Numbered from the stretch's first letter, positions 6,902 through 15,888 are shown. The stretch: DNA of 21,888 nucleotides from Acidobacteriota bacterium (GCA_030624355.1 JAUXKG010000003.1:1-21888); one strand, 5' to 3'. A program made the numbers and translations. Notes: generated by a model not told the origin, from the letters alone.

Positions 6902-7272
6902 CCAACCGGCTGCTCAGGGCTGATGACCGAGCCACCTATTCTGAAATCGCCCGCTGGATCTGCATCAGCGCGCTGCTGGTGGGACTGGTGTTGTCCTCTG
7001 CCTGGTCGCACAACGAGATTCTCAACATCCAGTATCAGACGGAGCAGTTGAGACGGGAAAACAGTGACCTCCTCGAATTGAACACGGCATTGCGGGCCGA
7101 ACATTTCTCACTCATCAATCCGGAAACCATGGACCAGCAGGCCAAGGCACTGGGATTGATCAGTTCCAACCGGATGGAGGTCAAGGTTCTCGATTCCGAG
7201 ATTACCAACAGCTCGTCCTCTCAGAACCTGGTGGCTGAATCGACTCTCCCAAGGAAGACCCTGCGTGAATGA
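6874..7272 (+). CDS. ftsL: Cell division protein FtsL
   Basis: Small bitopic divisome protein that pairs with FtsB/DivIC and helps activate FtsW-FtsI. The 132-aa product has a short cytoplasmic N-terminus (1-26), one membrane segment (about 27-45, ARWICISALLVGLVLSSAW), then a periplasmic coiled coil (about 47-80, rich in E, Q, L and R) and a short tail containing MDQQAKALGLI, the usual FtsL end motif. Sequence conservation in this family is weak, so the call rests on topology and position between rsmH and ftsI. The start overlaps rsmH by 28 nt with a good ribosome binding site; the stop overlaps ftsI as ATGA. Confidence 0.88.
   Translation: MVDFFQQQLTNRLLRADDRATYSEIARWICISALLVGLVLSSAWSHNEILNIQYQTEQLRRENSDLLELNTALRAEHFSLINPETMDQQAKALGLISSNRMEVKVLDSEITNSSSSQNLVAESTLPRKTLRE
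6883..6889 (+). other. Potential -1 slip heptamer T-TTT-TTC at the rsmH/ftsL overlap
   Basis: In the rsmH frame the codons are ACT TTT TTC, giving T-TTT-TTC, of the X-XXY-YYZ form. A -1 shift here would leave the rsmH frame four codons before its stop and enter the ftsL frame, giving an RsmH-FtsL fusion. No stimulatory stem was established. The motif is seen; its use is speculative. Confidence 0.2.
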
Positions 7273-9398
7273 AACCGCTAGATAAATGGAAAGGTTCTCG
7301 AGTTACCCTGACCCACCGCATTCTGGGAGTCTATCTCCTCTTCCTGGTCTGGACCGTGGCCCTGGCCGGACGCCTCGCCTATCTGCAGATCTACAAGAGT
7401 GACGAGTATTTCGTAAAGGCCGAACAGCAGCAGATCGGATTCATCGAACTGAGTCCCAAGCGTGGCGACATCCTGGACCGCCATCTGGATCCGCTGGCCA
7501 TCAGCGTCAAGATGGACTCCGTTTTTGCTCATCCAAAAGAGATCCGTGAACCGCTGGTCACGGCTCAGGCACTGGCTCCCATCCTGGAACAAGACGAACA
7601 CGAACTGTACAAGAGACTGGTTTCAGACCGGGCCTTCACCTACCTGGCTAGAAAGATTCCACCACGTCAGTCCAAGCAGATTCGGGAATTGAAGCTGGAG
7701 GGCATCCACTTCCAGCAAGAAACCAATCGAGTCTACCCGGGCCGTGAACTGGCTGCCCACGTACTGGGTTTTGTGGGGGTTGACAACGAAGGCCTGAGCG
7801 GCCTCGAGTATCTATACAACGACCTGATCAAAGGGAAAAAGAGCAGGGTCCACCTGCGTTTCGACGCCAAACGGCAAAGCTATGACAGTGACAGCCAGCT
7901 GCAGCAACAGGATGGGAACACCATTGTCCTGAACATCGACAGCACGATCCAGTACATCGTGCAGCAGGCCCTGGAAGAAGCCGTCACCTCACACCAGGCC
8001 CTGAATGGAAGTGCCATCGTCATGGACCCCCACACGGGCGATGTCCTGGCTTTGGCCTCCTACCCTGTTTTCAATCCCAATCGCTATGGAAACTACCCAC
8101 CCGCCGCACACCGCAACCGAGCCATCCTGGACATCTATGAGCCGGGATCCACCTTCAAACTGATCACTTTCTCGGCGGTATTGGACCAGAAACTGGGCGA
8201 TCCCTCGGAAACCATTGACTGCCGGGTGGGGACACTCCGCCTGGCCGGCAAGGTCTACCGGGAAGCTGAAGCCAGCTACGGGCTGCTCACCCTGAATGAA
8301 GTGTTGGCCAAGTCCAGCAACGTGGGAACCATCAAACTCGGTCTTCGGCTGGGAGAGGAAAAGCTCTATGAATACATCAAGCGCTTTGGCTTCGGTGAAA
8401 AGACGGGAGTGGATCTGCCTGGGGAGCAGATCGGTCTGCTGCGCCCTGTTTCCCAGTGGTCTAGAATCTCCATAGGCGCTCTTTCGATCGGACAGGAAGT
8501 GGGGGTCACTCCCCTTCAGATGGTCCGTGCCACCTGCGCTATCGCCAACGGAGGCAATCTGGTGGTCCCCCGAGTGGTCCGTCGCATTCTGACTCCTGAA
8601 GGAGAGGTGGTGTACCAGCCCAGGCCCATCCTGGAAAAAATCCTGGACCCTGAGACCACCGCCAGGATGAAGCAGGCCATGGCCATGGCCATCGAACAGG
8701 GTACCGGCAAGAACGGTCGCCTCAACGGCTATTCCTCGGCGGGAAAAACCGGAACCGCCCAGAAGTTTATTGACGGACAATATTCAGGCACTCGTTATAT
8801 CGCTTCCTTCACGGGTTTCGCGCCAGCCAACCAACCCGCATTGGCCGCCGTAGTGGTGATCAACGAACCCGAAGGAAAATACTACGGAGGCAAGGTGGCG
8901 GCTCCCGTTTTTCGGCAAATCATGGAACGCGCCCTGATTCATCTCCGGGTTCCCAGAGATCAGCCGATGGAAAATGAGCGCATGGGCCAGACGATGGCTT
9001 CCGCGGAACTTGTAGGCTCTCAAAGCATCTCAGTAAGTGAGCCGGAACTTCCGCTCAAGAGATTGGAAGAAACCGTATTGACGCTGATTCGGGCGGAACC
9101 TCCGAGTCCCAGCCCGCAGCGGACGATCACCGTGGAAACGGAGACCTTCCCGATTCCCGATTTTTCCGGGATGAGCCTCAGGGAAGTGGCGCGGGAATGT
9201 GCTCGTCTGGGGCTCCACCTGAAGGTCTCAGGAATCGGATTGGCGGTCGGTCAGCGGCCGGCGGCCGCGACCGAAGCGTCTCGCAATACGGTCTGTGAGG
9301 TTTTTTTCTCAAACAAAGGAACTGATGCATCTGAAAGAGTTGCTCTCCGGCATGACAGTGACATTGCTGGAAGGACGTCCTGGAACCATGAACCCTAG
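7269..9398 (+). CDS. ftsI: Peptidoglycan transpeptidase FtsI (class B PBP) with C-terminal PASTA domain
   Basis: Septal DD-transpeptidase that cross-links new peptidoglycan with FtsW. An N-terminal membrane anchor (about 17-37) precedes the dimerisation domain (RGDILDR, 65-71; YPGRELAAHVLGFVG, 156-170). The transpeptidase motifs are all present: STFK (S294, K297), SSN (349-351) and KTG (493-495). After a Pro/Ser-rich linker, residues 628-680 (IPDFSGMSLREVARECARLG onward) form one PASTA domain, as in SpoVD-like and several diderm FtsI proteins. The start overlaps ftsL as ATGA. The annotated frame ends 74 nt inside murE with a non-homologous tail (from about S681). A -1 shift at the T7 run (9301-9307) would instead end at TGA 9323-9325, touching the murE ATG, so the true C-terminus is uncertain. 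Confidence 0.95.
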   Translation: MKPLDKWKGSRVTLTHRILGVYLLFLVWTVALAGRLAYLQIYKSDEYFVKAEQQQIGFIELSPKRGDILDRHLDPLAISVKMDSVFAHPKEIREPLVTAQALAPILEQDEHELYKRLVSDRAFTYLARKIPPRQSKQIRELKLEGIHFQQETNRVYPGRELAAHVLGFVGVDNEGLSGLEYLYNDLIKGKKSRVHLRFDAKRQSYDSDSQLQQQDGNTIVLNIDSTIQYIVQQALEEAVTSHQALNGSAIVMDPHTGDVLALASYPVFNPNRYGNYPPAAHRNRAILDIYEPGSTFKLITFSAVLDQKLGDPSETIDCRVGTLRLAGKVYREAEASYGLLTLNEVLAKSSNVGTIKLGLRLGEEKLYEYIKRFGFGEKTGVDLPGEQIGLLRPVSQWSRISIGALSIGQEVGVTPLQMVRATCAIANGGNLVVPRVVRRILTPEGEVVYQPRPILEKILDPETTARMKQAMAMAIEQGTGKNGRLNGYSSAGKTGTAQKFIDGQYSGTRYIASFTGFAPANQPALAAVVVINEPEGKYYGGKVAAPVFRQIMERALIHLRVPRDQPMENERMGQTMASAELVGSQSISVSEPELPLKRLEETVLTLIRAEPPSPSPQRTITVETETFPIPDFSGMSLREVARECARLGLHLKVSGIGLAVGQRPAAATEASRNTVCEVFFSNKGTDASERVALRHDSDIAGRTSWNHEP
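9302..9308 (+). other. T7 run / T-TTT-TTC slip site near the end of ftsI
   Basis: Seven T (9301-9307) followed by C; in the ftsI frame the codons are GTT TTT TTC. Reading on in the -1 frame gives LKQRN and a stop at 9323-9325 that overlaps the murE ATG as TGATG. Natural slippage, a real one-base deletion or a homopolymer sequencing error would each explain it. Confidence 0.35.
9317..9320 (+). promoter_or_regulatory. Ribosome binding site of murE inside ftsI
   Basis: AGGA within AAAGGA, 4 nt before the ATG at 9325. It supports this start over the GTG at 9295, which would add ten residues not typical of MurE. Confidence 0.5.
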
Positions 9399-10785
9399 AA
9401 TTGAATCCCTGGCCTACGATTCGCGACAGGTCCAGGGGAATTCACTCTTTTTTGCGGTTCGAGGTCAGGTCACAGACGGTCATCTCTACATCGATCAAGC
9501 CCTCAACAAGGGGGCCGTCGCCGTCGTGTCCGAACAGGAAGCTCCCCGGGACTTTCCGCAGGCCTGGTTACAGGTGCCGGCCATCAGACCGTTCATGGCG
9601 CAGATAGCCGACCGATTCTATGCCTCCCCCTCGGCAAAGCTGGAGCTGGTCGGCATCACCGGTACCAACGGGAAAACCACCACCGCTTTTTTGGTGCATT
9701 CCATTCTCGAACAGCAGGGACCGTCTCTTCTGATGGGAACCATTCGAACCCGCCTGGGAGATCAGCAAATCGACTCCGTGCGAACCACGCCCGAAGCCAT
9801 CGACATTCAGAAAACGCTGGTTCGGGCTCTGGAATCGGGCTGCCGGAGAGGAGTCGCCGAAGTCTCCTCCCACGCTCTTTTCTTTCGGCGCGTCTATCAA
9901 TGCCGGTTTCCGGTGGCTGTTTTCACCAATCTGAGCCAGGATCATCTGGATTTTCATCCCAACCTGGAAGAGTATTTTCAATCCAAGTGTGTGCTGTTTG
10001 ACTGCGACTACAACCCCGGTCTCCGCTGGGCGGTACTCAACGCCGATGATCCCTTCAGCGCGCGCATTCCGCTCCCCTCCGGTGTTCGCCAAATCCAGGT
10101 AGGATTCTCCGAGGAGTGCCATGTCTTTCCTGTGACTTACCGGACTTCTGTCGAAGGCATCAAGGCCGAGCTCAAGATTTTTGACCGCAAGCTGTCGTTG
10201 AGCAGTCCGCTGGTGGGAAAGCACAACCTTTACAACATCATGCTGGCCGTGGCGGCCGCCACGGCCCTGGAGGTTCCGGAGGCTGAGATTCGCGACGGCA
10301 TCTCGCAGCTAACAAAGGTCTCGGGCCGGTTCGAAAAGGTGGAACTAGAACAACCCTTTACGGTGATCATAGATTACGCCCACACCCCCAACGCCCTGGA
10401 AAACGTTCTCAACCTGTGTCGCCAGTTCAGTGACAAACGGGTGCTTTGTGTTTTCGGCTGCGGAGGCGAAAGGGATCGCACCAAGCGTCCGCTGATGGGG
10501 AACATAGCGGTACGCGATTCCGATCTCGCCATCATCACCTCCGACAATCCGAGATGGGAGGATCCGAACAGAATCATTCACGACATCCAGGCCGGTATTC
10601 CGGCCGACGCACACAACTATGAAATCATTGCCAACCGCAGGCAAGCCATCGCGCGGAGCCTGGAACTGGCCCAATCGGGAGATATCGTCCTGGTGGCCGG
10701 AAAGGGCCATGAAATCTATCAGGAAACCCGGGGCAAGAGGCTCCCGTTTGACGATCGGGAGGTGGTCAAAGAGTCGAGTGATTGA
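9325..10785 (+). CDS. murE: UDP-MurNAc-L-Ala-D-Glu:meso-diaminopimelate ligase
   Basis: Cytoplasmic Mur ligase adding the third residue of the stem peptide at the cost of ATP. The 486-aa protein has the UDP-binding N-domain (YDSRQVQGNSLFFAVRG, 31-47), the ATP loop GITGTNGKTTT (110-120), RTTPEA, EVSSHAL (179-185), the carbamylated lysine in YFQSKCVLF (K221), and DYAHTPNALENVL (350-362). The substrate motif is DNPR (407-410), the signature for meso-diaminopimelate rather than lysine. It ends with VLVAGKGHE. Start chosen at ATG 9325 for its ribosome binding site; it lies inside the ftsI frame. The stop overlaps the murF GTG start by 8 nt. Confidence 0.97.
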   Translation: MHLKELLSGMTVTLLEGRPGTMNPRIESLAYDSRQVQGNSLFFAVRGQVTDGHLYIDQALNKGAVAVVSEQEAPRDFPQAWLQVPAIRPFMAQIADRFYASPSAKLELVGITGTNGKTTTAFLVHSILEQQGPSLLMGTIRTRLGDQQIDSVRTTPEAIDIQKTLVRALESGCRRGVAEVSSHALFFRRVYQCRFPVAVFTNLSQDHLDFHPNLEEYFQSKCVLFDCDYNPGLRWAVLNADDPFSARIPLPSGVRQIQVGFSEECHVFPVTYRTSVEGIKAELKIFDRKLSLSSPLVGKHNLYNIMLAVAAATALEVPEAEIRDGISQLTKVSGRFEKVELEQPFTVIIDYAHTPNALENVLNLCRQFSDKRVLCVFGCGGERDRTKRPLMGNIAVRDSDLAIITSDNPRWEDPNRIIHDIQAGIPADAHNYEIIANRRQAIARSLELAQSGDIVLVAGKGHEIYQETRGKRLPFDDREVVKESSD

Positions 10786-12190
10786 GTTGTCAGTAGCCGA
10801 AGTGGCCAACACCCTGCAAGCGCAAATCACGGGAGACCTCGAGGCACAGCCCTGCTTTCCGTCCGTCTCGATTGACAGCCGCACCCTCGAACCAGGGCAG
10901 TGTTACATTGCCATCAAGGGAAAGCGCCTGGATGGACACGACTTCCTTGAGGAAGCTTTGAGAAGAGGAGCTTCTCTGGTGATCCATTCGGATTCAGGTG
11001 GAGAGCTGTCCTCCTGGAAGGACCGAGTCTTCATGCAAGTCGACGACACCACGGCCGCCCTCCAGAATCTGGCACATTTCGCGCGCAAGAAGTGGAACCG
11101 ATCGGTACTGGCCATTACCGGCAGTATGGGAAAGACCACCACTCGGGAATTCGTCGCCACCCTGCTGGGCCAGAAATTCCGGGTCTTTCAATCGCCCGGC
11201 AATCTCAACAACGAGATCGGCGTCCCTTTGTCACTGCTGCAGTTGAGCGAAGAGGACCAGATGGCCGTACTAGAACTGGGAATGAGCCACCCGGGAGAGA
11301 TCCGACTGCTGAGCAGCCTGAGCCGTCCCGACTCCGCACTGCTGACCAACGTGGCCGCTGTTCACCTGGAGTTTTTCTCCGACCTGGACGCCATCGCAGC
11401 CGCCAAGGGAGAGATCCTTGAGCACCTCTCCCAGGGAGGAAGACTCTTTTTTAACGCTGACGATGACCGGGTCACCAGGCTGGTCTCTTCCTACACGGGC
11501 CCAAAAATCTCCTTCGGCCTGCATCAGGGAGCCGACATTCAAGTCTCCGACTATCAAATCGAGGGCCTGGACAGAATGAATTTTGGGATCGAGTCGGCAC
11601 GCTTCGACTTCCGGGCCACCGTTCCCTTCGCCGGACGACACCTGCTCTACAACGTCGCGGCCGCGGTGGCTGTGGCCTACAGCTTTGATTTGTCCCAGGA
11701 CGAACTACTGCAGGGAATTTCCCGGTTTAAGGTTCCCAGCATGCGCGGGCAGATTCATCGAATCGGCAATCCTGGAAACCAGATCACGCTGTGGGACGAT
11801 TGCTACAACTCGAATCCTGAGGGTCTGGGTATGGTTCTGGAAACCGTCAGCCGTCTGGAGGGCTTTCGGCACAAGATCCTGGCCCTGGGAGACATGCTGG
11901 AACTGGGTCCGGCCGGCCCTGACTTTCATTACCAGGCCGGCCGGCAGATCGCCCAATCCGACGCCGATTCTCTGGTCACGGTGGGCGACGGGAGTCTGGA
12001 GATCGACCGCGGCGCACGGGAAGCCGGGTTTCCCGCCGAGCACATAGAACATTTCAAGGTCGCCGAGGAGGCGGCCGCTTTTCTGGCCGGTCAAGTTGTC
12101 CCGGGAGACCTGGTACTGGTGAAGGGTTCACGGAGAGTGGCCATGGATCGAATCATCAGACACATCACAGGCAGGAGGGAATCAGCTTGA
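10778..12190 (+). CDS. murF: UDP-MurNAc-tripeptide:D-alanyl-D-alanine ligase
   Basis: Last cytoplasmic Mur ligase, attaching D-Ala-D-Ala to make UDP-MurNAc-pentapeptide. From the GTG at 10778 the protein is 470 aa, a normal size. It shows SIDSRTLEPGQCYIAIKG (31-48), the ATP loop ITGSMGKTTT (113-122), NLNNEIGVPLSLL, the MurF-specific DDCYNSNP near the C-domain, and LALGDMLELG. The frame is open further upstream to an ATG at 10619, but that stretch is the shadow of murE and not MurF-like. GTG overlaps the murE stop (GTGATTGA); a TTG at 10787 is an alternative. The stop overlaps the mraY TTG start as TTGA. D-Ala-D-Ala ligase, which makes its substrate, is not in this window. Confidence 0.95.
   Translation: MIELSVAEVANTLQAQITGDLEAQPCFPSVSIDSRTLEPGQCYIAIKGKRLDGHDFLEEALRRGASLVIHSDSGGELSSWKDRVFMQVDDTTAALQNLAHFARKKWNRSVLAITGSMGKTTTREFVATLLGQKFRVFQSPGNLNNEIGVPLSLLQLSEEDQMAVLELGMSHPGEIRLLSSLSRPDSALLTNVAAVHLEFFSDLDAIAAAKGEILEHLSQGGRLFFNADDDRVTRLVSSYTGPKISFGLHQGADIQVSDYQIEGLDRMNFGIESARFDFRATVPFAGRHLLYNVAAAVAVAYSFDLSQDELLQGISRFKVPSMRGQIHRIGNPGNQITLWDDCYNSNPEGLGMVLETVSRLEGFRHKILALGDMLELGPAGPDFHYQAGRQIAQSDADSLVTVGDGSLEIDRGAREAGFPAEHIEHFKVAEEAAAFLAGQVVPGDLVLVKGSRRVAMDRIIRHITGRRESA
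12173..12178 (+). promoter_or_regulatory. Ribosome binding site supporting the mraY TTG start
   Basis: AGGAGG, a near-perfect site, 8 nt before the TTG at 12187. No other start codon lies nearby in frame, so the uncommon TTG is very likely used. Confidence 0.75.
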
Positions 12191-13299
12191 TTTATCATCT
12201 TCTCTACGCCCTTCATGACCAGTTTTCCGTTCTGAACGTGGTGCGCTACATCACCTTTCGAACGGCCGCTGCTTCACTGACCGCCTTGACGATCAGCCTG
12301 CTTCTGGGACCCTGGCTGATCGCCCGACTGCAAGAATTTCAGGTGGGTCAATACATTCGGACCGAGGCTCCCGCCAACCACCAAAGCAAGGCTGGAACAC
12401 CCACCATGGGGGGTGTTCTCATCATCATCAGCATCATCATACCTACGCTGCTGTGGGCCGACCTGACCAATCTCTACGTATGGGTGGCGGTGGTCGCACT
12501 GGTCCTTTTCTCGGCAGTCGGTTTCGTTGACGACTACCTGAAGGTGGTCCGCAAGAAATCGCTGGGCCTGCAGGCACGGTACAAACTGCTGTTCCAGGGC
12601 TTGATCGGACTGGCCCTTACGGCAACACTCCTGGGTCTGCGCAGCTATGACCTTTACAGCACCCGGCTGAGCGTTCCATTCTTCAAGCGCTTCACGCCCG
12701 AGACGGACCTGGTGATTCTGGGCATGTCCACCTTCATCCCGCTGATTTTCTTTACGCTGCTGGTCATCATGGGCAGCAGCAACGCGGTCAATCTGACCGA
12801 CGGGCTGGACGGTCTGGCTCCGGGTCTGATTCTGATTTGTGCTTCGGCCCTGACCGTTCTGACCTATGTCACCGGCCACGCAACCTTCGCCACCTATCTC
12901 GACCTCATCAAAAACACTTACGCCAGTGAGCTCACCATCTTTTGCGGAGCCATGGTGGGAGCCACCCTGGGTTTTCTCTGGTACAACAGCTATCCCGCCG
13001 AGATCTTCATGGGCGACGTTGGCTCGATCGGCCTGGGTGGAGCCATCGGGACGGTCGCCATCCTGATCAAGCAAGAGCTGCTGCTCTTCTTCATCGGAGG
13101 AATCTTCGTCGTGGAAGCCCTCTCGGTCATTATCCAGGTCCTGTCCTACAAGATCCGGGGCAAGCGCGTCTTTCGCATGGCCCCGCTGCACCATCACTTC
13201 GAACTGGCCGGCTGGACGGAACCGAAGGTAGTGATTCGCTTCTGGATTCTGGGATTGATTTTTGCGCTCTTTAGCTTAACCACTCTGAAACTGCGGTGA
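12187..13299 (+). CDS. mraY: Phospho-MurNAc-pentapeptide transferase (lipid I synthase)
   Basis: Integral membrane enzyme moving phospho-MurNAc-pentapeptide from UDP to undecaprenyl phosphate. The 370-aa protein has about ten hydrophobic segments. Conserved points: QSKAGTPTMGG (66-76), the Asp pair in FVDDYLK (115-116), NLTDGLDGLAPG (202-213), FMGDVGSIGLGG (D277) and the loop MAPLHHHFEL (331-340) with the three histidines. It starts with TTG, overlapping the murF TGA (TTGA), behind a strong AGGAGG. The stop is 7 nt before murD. All key residues are present; identification is secure. Confidence 0.97.
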   Translation: MIYHLLYALHDQFSVLNVVRYITFRTAAASLTALTISLLLGPWLIARLQEFQVGQYIRTEAPANHQSKAGTPTMGGVLIIISIIIPTLLWADLTNLYVWVAVVALVLFSAVGFVDDYLKVVRKKSLGLQARYKLLFQGLIGLALTATLLGLRSYDLYSTRLSVPFFKRFTPETDLVILGMSTFIPLIFFTLLVIMGSSNAVNLTDGLDGLAPGLILICASALTVLTYVTGHATFATYLDLIKNTYASELTIFCGAMVGATLGFLWYNSYPAEIFMGDVGSIGLGGAIGTVAILIKQELLLFFIGGIFVVEALSVIIQVLSYKIRGKRVFRMAPLHHHFELAGWTEPKVVIRFWILGLIFALFSLTTLKLR

Positions 13300-13306
13300 T
13301 TCACCA

Positions 13307-14752
13307 ATGAGGGTCGCAAACAGGAACATTCTGGTGGTCGGGCTGGCCCGCAGCGGCCTGGCTGCCGCCAACTTTCTGCTGGCCCGGGGAGCTCGAGTGA
13401 CGATCACCGACATCAAGCGTCAGGAAGCACTCCAGGAGCCGATCTCGCAATTGCAAGGCTCTGCCCGCCTGTCGCTGGGAGGCCATCGCCTGGAGGACAT
13501 CCTCAATGCCGACATGATCGTACTGAGTCCCGGCGTCACCACCCAGCTGCCCGAGCTTCTTGAGGCGACCCGGCAGGACATTCCCATCTACAGCGAGGTG
13601 GAGCTGGCCTACCGGTTTTTGCAAGGCCGGGTCATCGGGGTCACCGGCTCCAACGGGAAGACCACCACCACCACGTTGATCGGTGAGTTGTTGCGAAAGA
13701 GCAAGCGCCCATGTGTGGTGGCAGGCAACATCGGTTCTCCACTCATTCATTCGGTGGAGGCGCCTGATGCTTCCCAATCCCCGGACACAAACTTCGTCGT
13801 AGAACTGTCTTCCTTCCAACTGGAAACCATTGACAGATTCCGCTGCAACATTGCCCTGCTCCTGAACATCACGCCCGACCACCAGGACCGTTATCGACGA
13901 TTCGAGGACTACATCGAAGCCAAGCAGAGGATTTTTCTCCGACAAACCAGTGAAGACTTCGCCATCTTGAACGCGGACAATCCTCACACCCGGAGGATGC
14001 GGGATCAGCTCCACTCATCGGTGCTTCTCTTCAGCCGCAAACAGTCACTGGAGGAAGGAGTCTTTGTCCAAAAGGGGATGATCCAGGCTAATTGGAGCGG
14101 CCGCCGACTGGAGCTGATGTCGATTCAGGAGATCAGGCTGCCAGGCAGTCACAACCTGGAGAACGTGCTGGCTGCCGCAACCGTGGGCCTTGTGCTAGGC
14201 CTGGAACCACAGAGCATGGTCCAAACCTTTCAAAGTTTCGCCGGTGTCGAGCACCGTTTGGAACTGGTTCGGCAATGGAACGGCGTCAGCTTTTACAACG
14301 ACTCCAAGGCCACCAATATCGACTCCGCCTCTCAGGCTCTGCAGGCCTTCACCGAGCCGCTGCTGTTGATCATGGGAGGCCAGGACAAAGGAGGCGATTT
14401 CGAAAAACTGCACCCCCTGATCAGCGGCAGAGTGAAGTTGTTGATCCTGATCGGTTCGGCTGGCGACCAGATTGCCGGCCAACTGCAGGGAGCGGCCGAA
14501 ATTGTCCGGGCCCGGGATATGAAAGAGGCTGTCCGGTTCGCACAGCAGGGCTCGATTCCGGGAGACGTGGTACTGCTCTCTCCCGGATGCGCCAGCTTTG
14601 ATATGTTTGACGACTTTGAGCACCGCGGTCGGGCCTTCAAACAGGCGGTCGAGCAACTGGGTTCCGTACCCGCTCCATCCGACGGCAGTCAAAAACAGAC
14701 TTCCCAGAACAGAGATGAACCGGAACATCCGAGCAGAGAGCACACGGGATGA
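13307..14752 (+). CDS. murD: UDP-MurNAc-L-alanine:D-glutamate ligase
   Basis: Second Mur ligase of the pathway, adding D-Glu in the cytoplasm. The N-domain has the Rossmann-like ILVVGLARSGLAAANFLL (8-25), then LSPGV (73-77), the ATP loop GVTGSNGKTTT (111-121), ELSSFQLE, NITPDHQDRY, and the C-domain motifs YNDSKATN, IMGGQDKGGDF and LLSPGCASFDMFDDFEHRG. At 481 aa it is about 30 residues longer than usual; the excess is a polar tail after residue 450 that ends in the ATGA overlap with ftsW. Part of the mraY ending (GGTGA, 13295-13299) lies 7 nt before the ATG and may serve as ribosome binding site. Confidence 0.97.
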   Translation: MRVANRNILVVGLARSGLAAANFLLARGARVTITDIKRQEALQEPISQLQGSARLSLGGHRLEDILNADMIVLSPGVTTQLPELLEATRQDIPIYSEVELAYRFLQGRVIGVTGSNGKTTTTTLIGELLRKSKRPCVVAGNIGSPLIHSVEAPDASQSPDTNFVVELSSFQLETIDRFRCNIALLLNITPDHQDRYRRFEDYIEAKQRIFLRQTSEDFAILNADNPHTRRMRDQLHSSVLLFSRKQSLEEGVFVQKGMIQANWSGRRLELMSIQEIRLPGSHNLENVLAAATVGLVLGLEPQSMVQTFQSFAGVEHRLELVRQWNGVSFYNDSKATNIDSASQALQAFTEPLLLIMGGQDKGGDFEKLHPLISGRVKLLILIGSAGDQIAGQLQGAAEIVRARDMKEAVRFAQQGSIPGDVVLLSPGCASFDMFDDFEHRGRAFKQAVEQLGSVPAPSDGSQKQTSQNRDEPEHPSREHTG

Positions 14753-15888
14753 ATCGAAAAATGCCCTACGATCAAGGACTGATCACCATTATCCTGGCCC
14801 TGCTGGGATTCGGCCTGATCATGGTCTTCAGCGCCTCCACTCCGGTCTCGCGGGAACTTTACGGCTCACAGACCGCCATCTTCACACGCCAGTTGATCGC
14901 CATGGTCCTGGGCATGGTGGCGCTGCTGGTCACGATGAAGATCGACTATCATCTCTACCAGCGACGTACCGTGGTGTTCGTGCTGCTGGGTCTGAGCGTC
15001 CTGCTGCTGGGGTTTTTACTGCTAACACCGGGAACCGTTCAGGGAGCCCGCCGCTGGGTGCGATTGGGACCGGTGAACTTTCAGCCCTCCGAGCTGGCCA
15101 AGCTGTCGGTGATCGTCTTTACCTCCTGTTATCTGGTCTGGAAAAGAGAACACCTGAATTCCCTCTCCCGTGGTCTGCTCCCCTACCTGGCAGTGGTGGG
15201 CACGGTCATCCTGCTGGTGCTGTGCGCACCTGATCTGGGAACCGCTCTGAGCATCGCTATGACGGCCGGCTTCCTGATGTACGTGGGAGGAGTGCGCTAT
15301 CGTTATTTTCTGGCTCTGGCGGCTCCCGTTGTGCCGGCTCTGTATCTGCTGGTCGTCCGCGTTCCCTATCGCCTCAACCGTGTACTGGCCTTCCTCGATC
15401 CTGAAAAGGACCCCTACGGAATCGGCTACCAGATTCGGCAAAGCCTGATCGCGGTGGGTTCAGGCGGCTGGAACGGCCTGGGATTCGCCCAGGGCAAGCA
15501 AAAGCTCTTCTTTTTGCCCGAACCCCATACCGATTTCATCTACGCCGTGGTGGGCGAGGAGCTCGGTTTTGTGGGCTGTCTGACCCTGCTGCTGCTCTTC
15601 GCCCTGCTGTTTCGCAGAGGCGTGCGCATCGCCCTTCGGGCCGACAGTCCCTTCGGGACCTTCCTGGGACTGGGCATCGTTTCCATGATCGCCTTCCAGG
15701 CCTTGATCAACATCAGCGTTACCCTCAGCCTCCTGCCCACAAAGGGCCTGCCGCTTCCTTTCATCTCTGTAGGCGGCTCATCCATCGTCGTGATGCTGGC
15801 GGCGGTGGGAATCTTATTGAACATCTCGCGTCAGGGAAGCGATGGAGATGATTCCGAGAGCTGGGTCAAAGGAACTGTTGATGCTTGA
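14749..15888 (+). CDS. ftsW: Septal peptidoglycan glycosyltransferase FtsW (SEDS family)
   Basis: Polytopic membrane glycosyltransferase that polymerises lipid II at the septum with FtsI. The 379-aa product has about ten membrane segments and the SEDS hallmarks: ARRWVRLGPVNFQPSELAK (100-118), APDLGTA (160-166), FLPEPHTDFIYAVVGEELG (255-273) with the Asp (D262) matching the proposed catalytic residue of RodA/FtsW, and LPFISVGGSS (336-345). FtsW rather than RodA is inferred from its place between murD and murG. The start overlaps the murD stop (ATGA); an ATG four codons later (14761) is possible. The last 8 nt overlap murG. Confidence 0.95.
   Translation: MNRKMPYDQGLITIILALLGFGLIMVFSASTPVSRELYGSQTAIFTRQLIAMVLGMVALLVTMKIDYHLYQRRTVVFVLLGLSVLLLGFLLLTPGTVQGARRWVRLGPVNFQPSELAKLSVIVFTSCYLVWKREHLNSLSRGLLPYLAVVGTVILLVLCAPDLGTALSIAMTAGFLMYVGGVRYRYFLALAAPVVPALYLLVVRVPYRLNRVLAFLDPEKDPYGIGYQIRQSLIAVGSGGWNGLGFAQGKQKLFFLPEPHTDFIYAVVGEELGFVGCLTLLLLFALLFRRGVRIALRADSPFGTFLGLGIVSMIAFQALINISVTLSLLPTKGLPLPFISVGGSSIVVMLAAVGILLNISRQGSDGDDSESWVKGTVDA
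15868..15873 (+). promoter_or_regulatory. Ribosome binding site of murG inside ftsW
   Basis: AAAGGA, 7 nt before the ATG at 15881. It selects this start over the in-frame ATG at 15842, which would add 13 residues ahead of the glycine-rich loop. Confidence 0.6.

Noticed and set aside
12274..13197. Minus-strand open frame (307 codons) opposite mraY
   Set aside because: Q/D/H-rich product is the complement of hydrophobic membrane-segment codons of mraY, not a protein.
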